DNA of 38,643 bases, taken from the NCBI GenBank assembly GCA_013824165.1, contig PNNH01000081.1, positions 1 through 38,643 on the forward strand, read 5' to 3'. A program made the translations under genes and the position numbers. The stretch is from Methylibium sp. (GTDB lineage: Bacteria > Pseudomonadota > Gammaproteobacteria > Burkholderiales > Burkholderiaceae_C). Under the pieces are notes generated by a model that did not search any database, was not told the DNA's origin, and saw nothing but the letters and a program-made list of their open reading frames with translations. This document shows, piece after piece, positions 8,142-15,329 of this stretch (its first letter is position 1; the number at the start of each line of letters is the position of its first letter).

Positions 8142-9096
8142 GCGACCCCGGCTGGCGGACGACACGCCGTGTCCGCAGCCAGCCCATCAGCCCCAGCCCA
8201 GCCAGCAGCAGGCTGGCCGTGGCCGGCTCAGCCACCTGACTGGACGGCGCGGGCGCAAAGTCGAAACCACTGGAGCCCGTGGTGTTCAGGCCCTGGACCG
8301 AAGGCGTCAGATTGAAGTGCGCCGAGCTGTAGAAGTCCGCCTCCACCCAGCGACCCGTCGTCGCATAGGCGCTGACATAGGCCCCCACGTCGAGCGAGGC
8401 GCCGATGGCGATCTCGCGGCCAACCTGCGTATTCAGCGTGAGGCTGTACAGCCCCGGATCGTCCTGGTCGGCATACCAGCGATCCCAGACCTCCTCGCGC
8501 GTCGTCAGGTCGATCAGCCGCACCAGGGCCTGGCCGTAGCCGCTCAGATAGCCGCCCATCTCGAAGTCCGGCTCGCTCAGTGTGCCGTCGATGCGCATCG
8601 TCACCGTATAGCTGACCGGGGTGCCGACGGCCAAGCCGGCGCCCCAGACCGAGAGGGTGTCGTAGAAGCCGGCGCCAACGCTGGCATTGGCATAGCCATT
8701 CAGCAGCGCCCGCCCGTCCACACAGCAATAGGGATAGCTGGCGCTGGCGTAGGCCTTGAGCATGCCCATCTGGCCCAGGAAGCGCGCGCTGGCGCTGCCG
8801 CCGCCGGCATGCGCCTCATCGTCCAGGCGCTGCAGGCTGCGGGCCTGAGGCTGATTCAGGTAGTCCAGCCGCAGCGCGTGGTAGTCGACATCGCCGGGCA
8901 GCGGCACGAAGCTGCTGGCATTCACCAAGGTGCTGGCATAGAGCTGGTAAACGCCGGCCTGGGTCGGCAGCGCCAGGCCGGCCAGGCCACAGGCCAGCGC
9001 CAGGCCCGGCAGCACGCCCGCATGGCTGCGAGAGACGTAGCGAAAGCTGCGCTGGGCCACAGCCAGCCGCAGACGCGACAGAACAAGATCAGACAT
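8131..9096 (-). CDS. PEP-CTERM sorting-domain protein, otherwise unknown
   Basis: A 321-residue exported protein of unknown function. It has an N-terminal signal region (cleavage near LPTQA, about residues 45-50). A body rich in Ala, Gly, Ser and Tyr follows, with no enzyme motif that I recognise. It ends in a PEP-CTERM tail: VAEP (288-291), a hydrophobic helix (SLLLAGLGLMGWL) and a basic RTRR cluster. The sorting motif reads A-E-P rather than the usual P-E-P. Such tails are processed by exosortase, linked to exopolysaccharide export; no exosortase is in the window. ATG 9096 is preceded by GGGGAG at 5 bases. The gene follows the kinase with a 130-bp gap carrying repeat element B, and is likely part of the same regulon. 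Confidence 0.85.
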   Translation of the reverse strand: MSDLVLSRLRLAVAQRSFRYVSRSHAGVLPGLALACGLAGLALPTQAGVYQLYASTLVNASSFVPLPGDVDYHALRLDYLNQPQARSLQRLDDEAHAGGGSASARFLGQMGMLKAYASASYPYCCVDGRALLNGYANASVGAGFYDTLSVWGAGLAVGTPVSYTVTMRIDGTLSEPDFEMGGYLSGYGQALVRLIDLTTREEVWDRWYADQDDPGLYSLTLNTQVGREIAIGASLDVGAYVSAYATTGRWVEADFYSSAHFNLTPSVQGLNTTGSSGFDFAPAPSSQVAEPATASLLLAGLGLMGWLRTRRVVRQPGSPTA

Positions 9097-9163
9097 GGCA
9101 ACTCCCCGAGGGTGATGGTGGGCGATGAACGAGGCAGCGTCCGCACCGAGCGAGGCGCCACAA

Positions 9164-9196
9164 GCAGACATACGCAAAGCCGCGGCCGATCCGGCC
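9164..9196 (-). promoter_or_regulatory. Repeat element B: candidate promoter upstream of the PEP-CTERM gene
   Basis: This 33-bp element aligns without gaps to element A at 11414-11446 (24 of 33 identical). Read on the minus strand it begins GGCCGGA and ends TTGCGTATGTCTGC; both blocks are identical in the two copies, while most of the bases between them differ. Two conserved blocks at fixed spacing suggest -35 and -10 recognition. Transcription would start about 60 bases before the PEP-CTERM ATG, leaving a leader that contains its GGGGAG. The promoter role is inferred; the duplication is directly visible. Confidence 0.6.
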
Positions 9197-9226
9197 AGCG
9201 GCCTTGCCGGCACCGGGCAGGGCCGC

Positions 9227-11410
9227 TCAGCGACGGGGGCTGCTGCAGGCCGTCAGCGCGGCCTCGTAAGCGGTACGGCCCTGCGCCGCCTCGGGCGCCG
9301 GCAGGCTTTGCAGCAAGGCGCTGGCGCGCTTGCGCGCAGCCGGGTCCCCGCACCAAGCACTGGCCAGCGTGTGCAGTTCGCGCAGTGGCTGGCGTGCCAG
9401 GACGGCCTGCGGCCCGAGGCTGGCCTGCAGGCGCTGCCAGGCTTGCTCGGCTGCGTCCAGCGAGTCAGCCGCCGCGCCGCGCTCGCGCTGCAGCGCGGCC
9501 AGCTGCAGCAGCAGCCGCACATGGTCCAGCGCGATGTACGGCTCGCTGTGCAGCAGCAAGCCCTGCGCCTGCTGAAGCAGTGGCAAGGCCGCCGCAAACT
9601 GCCCCGCCTGGCGCTGCAGCGCCGCCAGCCCCATCAGTGCGCTGACATGGCCGCTGTCCTGCGGCGCATCGCGCTGATAGTTCTCGCGGGCTCGCTCCAG
9701 GGCCTGCTGACGCTGCGCGGGCGATGCGCCACTGGCGCTCAGCCAGTCGGCAGTTGCCAGCCACCACTCGGCGCGCAGCAGACCGCGATGCGGCAGATGG
9801 GTGTCCAGCGTCTGCAGGAGTACCTGCACCTCGGCCAGCTTGGCCAGCGCGAGCGTCGGCCAGACCAGGGACATGCCCACGCCCGGGCAGCGATCGGCGC
9901 GCAGGCCCGTCGCCAGGCAGGCTTGCCAGCGCCGCAGCGTCAGCGCCCGGCTGCGTTCGGGTTCACCGAGGTAGTCGTAGATCGTGGCCGTCAGGTGCAG
10001 CAGTGCATCCGCCGCTTCACCGTCGCTGGGCAGCTGCTGCTCGATCCGGTCCAGGCGCTGGCGCAGCAGCGCGCGCATTGCTGCGGCGGGCTGTGCGGCA
10101 TCGGCCTTGCGCGGGTCCAGCGTGCGGAACAGATCCAGCAAGTCCTGGCTGGCCGCTTGCGCGCGCAGTGCCTGCTGCTGGGCCTGGCGGGCCTGCCACA
10201 GCGCCAGCGCCAGGCCCAGCAGCAGGGCCAGCAGCACCGCGCCCGCCGCCAACGCCAGGCCGCGGCGCTGACGCCACCAGCAGTGCAGGCGATAGCGCCA
10301 GCTGTCCGGGTGGGCCAGCACCGGCCGGCCATCCAGCCAGCGGTGCAGATCAGCCGCAAACGCCTCGACGCTGGCGTAGCGCGCCGCCGGGTCCGCCGCC
10401 CGAGCCTTCAGCACGATGGCATCGAGTTCACCGCGCAGCGCTGCCGCGGCCGCGGCCGGCGCTGCTTCGCTGGGCAGCTGTGGGTGCAGCGCCTGCAGCT
10501 CGCGCACCATGGCCTCGCGCGTATCGGCACGCAGCTGGTAGGGCCGCTGGCCGCTCAATAGCTCGTGCAGCACCAAACCCAGCGCGTAGACATCCACCGC
10601 CACTGTCAGCGCCTGGCCGGCCAGCTGCTCGGGCGCAGCGCAGGCGGGGGTGAGCGCGCCGACCTGACTGGACGGCACCGCGTCGCCCTCGCCCGCCTGC
10701 GGCGCCAGCAGGCGCGCAATGCCGAAGTCCAGCAGCTTCACATGGCCCTCGCGGCTGACGCACAGATTGGCCGGTTTGATGTCGCCATGCACCACCAGGC
10801 GCGCATGCGCGAAGCGCACCGCCTCCAGCACCTGCAAGAAGAGGATCAGGCGCGCGCGCAAGGGCAGCGTTTGCACATGCTCCAGCAGTGGCAGGCCATC
10901 GACCCGCTCGATCGCCAGATAGGGCTGGCCGCCTTCACCCAGGCCGGCGTCGTACAGGCGCGCGATGCCGGGGTGTTCCAGCGCCGCCAGCAGGTCGCGC
11001 TCATGCTCGAAATGCCGGCTCTGCAGCTCGCGGCCCTCGGGCAGGCGGCGCGGCAACTTGAGCGCCACTACTCGCTGCACACCGCTGAGCTGCTCGGCTT
11101 CCCACACGCTGGCCATGCCGCCCTCGCCCAGCGGCCGCAACAGCCGGTAGGGGCCGATGCACTGACCTGCCGCCAGCACCGCCGTCTGGCCCTGCAGGGC
11201 CTGGCTCATAAGGGCGACCGGCGAGTCCGGCAGCTGCGTCTGGCCATGATGGGCCTGCAGCAGACGCTGCAGATGCCTCGCCAGTTCGGCGTCGCGCTCA
11301 TGCACGGCGGCCAGGCGCTGCGGCCAGGTCTCAGGCGCCCAGTTCATCGCCTCGTCGAAGGCGGCCGACAAGGCGGGCCACAGCGCGGCAGGGATGGCGG
11401 GGCGACTCAT
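9227..11410 (-). CDS. Membrane serine/threonine protein kinase with C-terminal helical repeat region
   Basis: A 727-residue Hanks-type kinase. Residues 1-80 form a helical leader typical of kinases paired with ECF-type sigma factors. The kinase domain (about 87-360) has the glycine loop LGEGGMASV (94-102), the VALK lysine K118, catalytic HGDIKPAN (208-215, HGD in place of HRD), DFG (228-230) and APE (259-261), so it should be active. One membrane helix (about 384-405) is followed by a long Ala/Gln/Leu-rich helical region, probably TPR-like, on the far side of the membrane and suited to sensing. It starts 45 bp after the sigma gene. That gap is almost filled by element A, whose last base is 3 bases from the ATG, and no Shine-Dalgarno is present. 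Confidence 0.9.
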   Translation of the reverse strand: MSRPAIPAALWPALSAAFDEAMNWAPETWPQRLAAVHERDAELARHLQRLLQAHHGQTQLPDSPVALMSQALQGQTAVLAAGQCIGPYRLLRPLGEGGMASVWEAEQLSGVQRVVALKLPRRLPEGRELQSRHFEHERDLLAALEHPGIARLYDAGLGEGGQPYLAIERVDGLPLLEHVQTLPLRARLILFLQVLEAVRFAHARLVVHGDIKPANLCVSREGHVKLLDFGIARLLAPQAGEGDAVPSSQVGALTPACAAPEQLAGQALTVAVDVYALGLVLHELLSGQRPYQLRADTREAMVRELQALHPQLPSEAAPAAAAAALRGELDAIVLKARAADPAARYASVEAFAADLHRWLDGRPVLAHPDSWRYRLHCWWRQRRGLALAAGAVLLALLLGLALALWQARQAQQQALRAQAASQDLLDLFRTLDPRKADAAQPAAAMRALLRQRLDRIEQQLPSDGEAADALLHLTATIYDYLGEPERSRALTLRRWQACLATGLRADRCPGVGMSLVWPTLALAKLAEVQVLLQTLDTHLPHRGLLRAEWWLATADWLSASGASPAQRQQALERARENYQRDAPQDSGHVSALMGLAALQRQAGQFAAALPLLQQAQGLLLHSEPYIALDHVRLLLQLAALQRERGAAADSLDAAEQAWQRLQASLGPQAVLARQPLRELHTLASAWCGDPAARKRASALLQSLPAPEAAQGRTAYEAALTACSSPRR

Positions 11411-11413
11411 ATC

Positions 11414-11446
11414 GCAGACATACGCAATCGCCGCGAGGTTCCGGCC
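11414..11446 (-). promoter_or_regulatory. Repeat element A: candidate promoter abutting the kinase start
   Basis: This is the second copy of the 33-bp element, in the 45-bp sigma-kinase gap. On the minus strand it starts GGCCGGAACC and ends TTGCGTATGTCTGC. If TATGTC (11422-11417) acts as the -10, the expected start of transcription is at or within a base or two of 11410, the A of the kinase ATG, giving a leaderless message. GGAAC recalls the -35 of ECF sigma promoters, but the spacing to CGTA (13 bases) is shorter than the classical sigmaE type. Function is inferred from the duplication and the position. Confidence 0.6.
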
Positions 11447-11455
11447 ATGCGGACC

Positions 11456-12040
11456 TCAGCCCAGCTGATCCAGCAGGAAGGCACGCGCCTTGGCCCATTG
11501 CCGGCGCAAGGTCCTCTCACTCAGGCCGAGAGCCTGGGCCGCCTCGGGCTCTGTGTAGCCGCCGTAGAAACGGAGCTCCACCAGCTCGGCAAGCGCCGGG
11601 TCCAGCGTGTCCAGCGCGCGCAAGGCCTCGTCCAGCTCGCTGAGTTGCTGCAGCGGCGCGCTGTCGGGCAGCAGGCCCAGCAGCGCCGTGTCCCAGGTCT
11701 GGCGCTGCCAGTCGCCGCCGCGCCGCTGCGCCTGCGCGCTGCGCACAAAGTCCACCACGATGTGGCGCATGATCTTGGAAGCCAGGCTGAAGAAGTGCTT
11801 GCGCCCCTGCAGCGGCGGCGCTGCGGCCGCCGTGATGAAGCGCAGGAAGCACTCGTGCACCAGGGCTTCGGTATCGAGCAGCGTGGGCGGCGCCGGACCG
11901 CGCAGGCGCGCGCTGGCAATGCGCAGCAGCTCGGGATAGAGGCGGCGGAACACGCGGTCCGCGGCCGCGGCATCGCCGGCCCGGGCCTGCTCCAGCCAGA
12001 AGGTCACGTCCGCTTGCGGCGGCTGCGCGTGCTCGTCCAT
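11456..12040 (-). CDS. ECF-like sigma factor (Sigma70_ECF / TIGR02999 type)
   Basis: A 194-residue alternative sigma factor with region 2 at about residues 25-105 and region 4 at about 133-190. It carries the TEALVHECFLRF stretch (57-68), typical of the PF07638/TIGR02999 group rather than classical ECFs, then HFFSLASKIMRHIVVDFVR and a C-terminal helix-turn-helix (about 163-183, EAAQALGLSERTLRRQWAKA). No anti-sigma gene is adjacent; instead a Ser/Thr kinase follows. In related pairs (EcfP-PknT of Vibrio, EcfK-PknS of Xanthomonas) the kinase activates the sigma factor, and I infer the same here. No good Shine-Dalgarno precedes ATG 12040. The gene lies 60 bp after the ketimine-reductase-like gene. 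Confidence 0.9.
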   Translation of the reverse strand: MDEHAQPPQADVTFWLEQARAGDAAAADRVFRRLYPELLRIASARLRGPAPPTLLDTEALVHECFLRFITAAAAPPLQGRKHFFSLASKIMRHIVVDFVRSAQAQRRGGDWQRQTWDTALLGLLPDSAPLQQLSELDEALRALDTLDPALAELVELRFYGGYTEPEAAQALGLSERTLRRQWAKARAFLLDQLG

Positions 12041-12100
12041 GCGCCGCAGTATGGCAGGCAGCTGCCGCTCAGCCTGCGGGTCAGTTGTCCTTGCTTGTGC

Positions 12101-12997
12101 TCAGGGCTCGCCCAACGCCACACAGGCCGCGGCCAGGTCCCAGGCCGCATGGCCGACAGTCTTGAACAGCAGGGGGCCGGACGGCGGCGCGTCCAGGGCA
12201 TCCACCAGCGCGCGCACTCGGGACCAATCGACCCCGGCCTGAATCAGGTCGCCCGCTTCGTGGCGCGCGCCCTCCAGCGTGTCGACCACCAAGCTGCGCC
12301 GCCGCACCAGCGCCGCCGGCACCTCCACCATGTCGGGAGTGAAGGCGCCAATCGCGACGATCAGCGTCGCGTCATCGATCTGCTCGGGCAGCACCGGCGC
12401 GCGGCTGGTGGTGGCGGTGATCACCGCCTGCGCGCCTTGCAGCGCGCTGGGCGCATCGGCCGCCAGCTGCACGTCGACGCCTTCGGCCCGCAATTCAGCG
12501 GCCAGGGCCTCGGCCCGCGCGGCGCGGCGGCTGCTCAAGGTGATCTGCGCGCCAAACAAGGCGTGGACGGCGCGCGCATGCTCAGCTGCCTGCACGCCGG
12601 CGCCGATAAGGGCCACGCGGCGCAAATTGCCCAACGGGACAAAACGCTGCAGGCCTAGCATCGACAGCGCCGCCGTGCGCCGCGCGGTGACGGTGGGCCC
12701 GTCCAGCAGCGCCAGCAAGGCGCCATCGCGCGCATCGGTCACCAGCAGGCCGCCGCGTATCGCGGCCAGGCCCTGGGCCGGGTTGTCCGGGTGCACGGTC
12801 ACCAGCTTGCTGATCGCCAGCCGCGCGTTGACGGCGGGCATGACCAGGTAGCGCGCACCACCGGGCAGACCCAGCGAGTGCCGCTCCGGCGCCTGGATGG
12901 CGCCGGCTGCCTGCTCGCGCAGCGCGGCCTCAAGCGCCGGCAGCAGCGCCGCATAAGGCAGGCGCTGCCGGGTCTGCGCTGCGTCGAGCTGCAGCAT
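12101..12997 (-). CDS. Ornithine cyclodeaminase/mu-crystallin family reductase (cyclic ketimine reductase-like)
   Basis: A 298-residue NAD(P)-binding protein of the OCD/mu-crystallin family. The nucleotide-binding GAGVQA is at 132-137, preceded by DGPTVTARRTAA. A later GAFTPDMVEVP segment resembles the Δ1-pyrroline/Δ1-piperideine-2-carboxylate reductase branch rather than true ornithine cyclodeaminases. It would reduce a cyclic ketimine to proline or pipecolate. The start is ATG 12997; a TTG one codon upstream is less likely. It lies 16 bp after gcdH on the same strand, probably in one transcript. This suggests a role in lysine/pipecolate breakdown leading to glutaryl-CoA, which is inference from context. 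Confidence 0.8.
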   Translation of the reverse strand: MLQLDAAQTRQRLPYAALLPALEAALREQAAGAIQAPERHSLGLPGGARYLVMPAVNARLAISKLVTVHPDNPAQGLAAIRGGLLVTDARDGALLALLDGPTVTARRTAALSMLGLQRFVPLGNLRRVALIGAGVQAAEHARAVHALFGAQITLSSRRAARAEALAAELRAEGVDVQLAADAPSALQGAQAVITATTSRAPVLPEQIDDATLIVAIGAFTPDMVEVPAALVRRRSLVVDTLEGARHEAGDLIQAGVDWSRVRALVDALDAPPSGPLLFKTVGHAAWDLAAACVALGEP

Positions 12998-13013
12998 CAA
13001 GCGTGGGGGACGA

Positions 13014-14192
13014 TCAGAACGCGGCGATGCCGGTCTGCGCGCGGCCCAGGATCAGCGCGTGGATGTCGTGCGTGCCTTCGTAGGTGTTCACCACTTCCAG
13101 GTTCACCAGATGGCGGGCCACGCCGAACTCGTCGGAGATGCCGTTGCCGCCCATCATGTCGCGCGCCAGGCGGGCGATGTCCAGGGACTTGCCGCAGCTG
13201 TTGCGCTTCATGATGGAGGTGATCTCCACCGCGGCCGTGCCCTCGTCCTTCATGCGGCCCAGGCGCAGGCAACCCTGCAGGCCCAGCGTGATCTCGGTCT
13301 GCATATCGGCCAGCTTCTTCTGGATCAGCTGGTTGGCCGCAAGCGGCTTGCCGAACTGCTTGCGGTCCATCGTGTACTGGCGGGCCTTGTGCCAGCAGTC
13401 TTCCGCCGCACCGAGCGCGCCCCAGGCGATGCCGTAGCGGGCGCTGTTCAGGCAGGTGAACGGGCCCTTCAGACCGCGCACCTCGGGGAAAGCGTTTTCC
13501 TCGGGGCAGAACACCTCGTCCATCACGATCTCGCCGGTGATGGAGGCGCGCAGGCCCACCTTGCCGTGGATGGCGGGGGCGGAGAGGCCCTTCCAGCCTT
13601 TTTCCAGCACGAAGCCGCGGATCGCGCCTTCATCGTCCTTGGCCCAGACCACGAACACATCGGCGATCGGGCTGTTGCTGATCCACATCTTGGCGCCGCT
13701 CAAGCTGTAGCCGCCCGGCACCTTCTTGGCGCGGGTGATCATCGAACCCGGGTCGGAGCCGTGGTTGGGCTCGGTCAGGCCGAAGCAGCCGATGTATTCG
13801 CCGGTAGCCAGCTTGGGCAGGTACTTCTGCTTTGTGGCCTCGTTGGCGAATTCGTTGATCGGCACCATCACCAGCGAGGACTGCACGCTCATCATCGAGC
13901 GGTAGCCCGAATCCACGCGCTCCACCTCGCGGGCGATCAGGCCGTAGCAGACGTAGTTCAGCGCAGCGCCGCCGTACTGCTCAGGGATGGTCGGGCCCAG
14001 CAAGCCCAGCTCGCCCATCTCGCGGAAGATGGCCGGGTCGGTCTTCTCGTGGCGGAAGGCCTCCAGCACGCGCGGCGCCAGACGCTCCTGGCAGTAGACG
14101 CGTGCGGCATCGCGCACGGCGCGCTCGTCGTCGCTGAGCTGCTGGTCCAGCAGCAGCGGGTCGTCCCAGTGGAAGCTTGCCTTGGTGGCCAT
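13014..14192 (-). CDS. gcdH: Glutaryl-CoA dehydrogenase
   Basis: A 392-residue FAD acyl-CoA dehydrogenase that oxidises and decarboxylates glutaryl-CoA to crotonyl-CoA at the end of lysine and tryptophan-type catabolism. GcdH-type features are [55 protein letters not shown], the catalytic glutamate (about E372) in [17 protein letters not shown], and the C-terminal TGIAAF. I start at ATG 14192, preceded by AGGAGAT at 8 bases; the frame runs open to 14768 but is antisense to the LysR gene there. A LysR regulator is transcribed divergently across a 144-bp spacer, as in many gcdH-gcdR loci. Confidence 0.95.
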   Translation of the reverse strand: MATKASFHWDDPLLLDQQLSDDERAVRDAARVYCQERLAPRVLEAFRHEKTDPAIFREMGELGLLGPTIPEQYGGAALNYVCYGLIAREVERVDSGYRSMMSVQSSLVMVPINEFANEATKQKYLPKLATGEYIGCFGLTEPNHGSDPGSMITRAKKVPGGYSLSGAKMWISNSPIADVFVVWAKDDEGAIRGFVLEKGWKGLSAPAIHGKVGLRASITGEIVMDEVFCPEENAFPEVRGLKGPFTCLNSARYGIAWGALGAAEDCWHKARQYTMDRKQFGKPLAANQLIQKKLADMQTEITLGLQGCLRLGRMKDEGTAAVEITSIMKRNSCGKSLDIARLARDMMGGNGISDEFGVARHLVNLEVVNTYEGTHDIHALILGRAQTGIAAF

Positions 14193-14271
14193 GGTGAAGA
14201 TCTCCTGCATCCGTGAATCTGTGGTGCCCGGCCCGCACAGAAAAGTACTGTTGGGGCCGTAGCGCTGACCT

Positions 14272-14328
14272 GGAGTATTCCGTGTGCGACGATTCGTGTC
14301 CAATTCGGAATTCCACTCCGACGATTCG
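14272..14328. promoter_or_regulatory. Candidate LysR-regulator sites in the gcdH/gcdR spacer
   Basis: The divergent spacer holds a perfect 11-base palindrome AATTCGGAATT (14302-14312). It also holds a 10-base direct repeat CGACGATTCG (14287-14296 and 14319-14328), with starts 32 bp apart, about three helical turns. A looser inverted pair is GGAGTATTCC (14272-14281) and GGAATTCCACTCC (14307-14319). The ATTC/GAAT dyad fits the T-N11-A style of LysR-type sites. The second direct repeat ends 8 bases before the LysR ATG, which would suit autorepression. Confidence 0.5.
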
Positions 14329-14336
14329 CAGCAACT

Positions 14337-15230
14337 ATGAGCCTTGCCAGCCGACTGGAATTCCGCCACCTGCGCTACTTCATCGCCCTGGCCGAGGAAC
14401 TGCACTACGGCCGCGCCGCGCAGCGCCTGGCGATCTCGCAGCCACCGCTGTCGGTCGCCATCCAGCAGCTTGAGGCCAATGTCGGCGCGCGCCTGTTCGA
14501 CCGCGACAGCAAGGGCGTGCGCCTGACGCCCGCGGGCGAGGCCTTCCGGCTCAGCGCCCAGGCCCTGCTCAGCCGCGCCGAGGACGCCTGCGCACTGGCC
14601 CGCGAGGTGCAGGCCGGCGAAGTGGGTCGGCTGCGCCTGGGCTTTGTCGGCTCCACCCTCTTCCACGGCCTGGCCGGCTGGCTGCAGGACTACCAGTCCC
14701 GCTATCCGAAGGTGGAAGTCGTCGTCGTGGAGTTGAACTCGCAGGACCAGATCGAGGCCCTGCTGCACGAGGAGCTAGATCTGGCCCTGGTGCACACAGA
14801 CCGCCTGCCGCCCGGGCTGGACAACCGGCCGCTGTACAGCGAGCCCTTCCTCGCTTGCCTGCCGGCCGGGCACGCAATGGCGGGCAAGCGCCAGGTGGCT
14901 CTGGCGGCCTTGAGCGATCAGCCCTTCATTCTGTTCTCGCGCAAGGGCTCGCCCGACTACCACGCCCGCATCATCGAGATGTGCCGCAGCCAGGGCTTCT
15001 ATCCGCGCCTGCAGCATGAGGGCCGGCACTGGCTTTCGGTGGTCTCGCTGGTCGCGCAGGGCCTGGGCGTGTCCATCGTGCCGGCCGCTTTCAAGCAAGC
15101 CGGCATCCAGGGCGCTGTCTTCAAGCCGCTGGCGGAGTCCATCGAGTCCTCGGCTGTGTTCGCCGCATGGCGAAGGGATTCAGCACCGGCACTGCGGGAT
15201 GCGTTTCTGGCGGCACGGCCGGGCAGCTGA
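14337..15230 (+). CDS. LysR family transcriptional regulator, probable gcdH regulator
   Basis: A 297-residue LysR-type regulator. The N-terminal winged helix-turn-helix (about residues 8-66) shows [19 protein letters not shown], then [14 protein letters not shown] and ARLFDR; the C-terminal part (about 95-290) is the periplasmic-binding-protein-like effector domain. It lies head-to-head with gcdH across 144 bp containing repeat and palindromic sites. It is therefore probably GcdR-like, responding to glutarate or glutaryl-CoA and controlling gcdH and its partner. The effector is inferred from position; the family is certain. ATG 14337 has no strong Shine-Dalgarno. Confidence 0.88.
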   Translation: MSLASRLEFRHLRYFIALAEELHYGRAAQRLAISQPPLSVAIQQLEANVGARLFDRDSKGVRLTPAGEAFRLSAQALLSRAEDACALAREVQAGEVGRLRLGFVGSTLFHGLAGWLQDYQSRYPKVEVVVVELNSQDQIEALLHEELDLALVHTDRLPPGLDNRPLYSEPFLACLPAGHAMAGKRQVALAALSDQPFILFSRKGSPDYHARIIEMCRSQGFYPRLQHEGRHWLSVVSLVAQGLGVSIVPAAFKQAGIQGAVFKPLAESIESSAVFAAWRRDSAPALRDAFLAARPGS

Positions 15231-15329
15231 TCCAAGGCCGCGGGGGCGCATGCCGCCGCTGGCCCCTGTCAGGTCCCCACAAGCTGACGTTTCAAGGCGG
15301 GCTTCGCAGCTTTGCGACAATGCCTCCCC

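Noticed and set aside
9227-11410. Kinase as a pseudokinase because of HGD instead of HRD
   Set aside because: The catalytic Asp, the Lys in HGDIKPAN, the VALK lysine and DFG are all present; loss of the HRD arginine alone does not abolish activity in many bacterial kinases.
9164-11446. The duplicated 33-bp element as an attachment site or insertion-sequence remnant
   Set aside because: The genes between the copies are a coherent sigma/kinase pair, no transposase or integrase is near, and only the two ends are conserved rather than the whole unit.
9125-12658. Long plus-strand frames (9125-10561 and 10565-12658) opposite the kinase, sigma factor and reductase genes
   Set aside because: The opposite strand encodes intact kinase, sigma and NAD-binding motifs. 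These frames show low-complexity Gln/Arg/Ala composition and no domains.
14193-14768. N-terminal extension of gcdH up to 14768
   Set aside because: It runs antisense through the LysR gene and its promoter, and the normal GcdH N-terminus with a good AGGAGAT lies at 14192.
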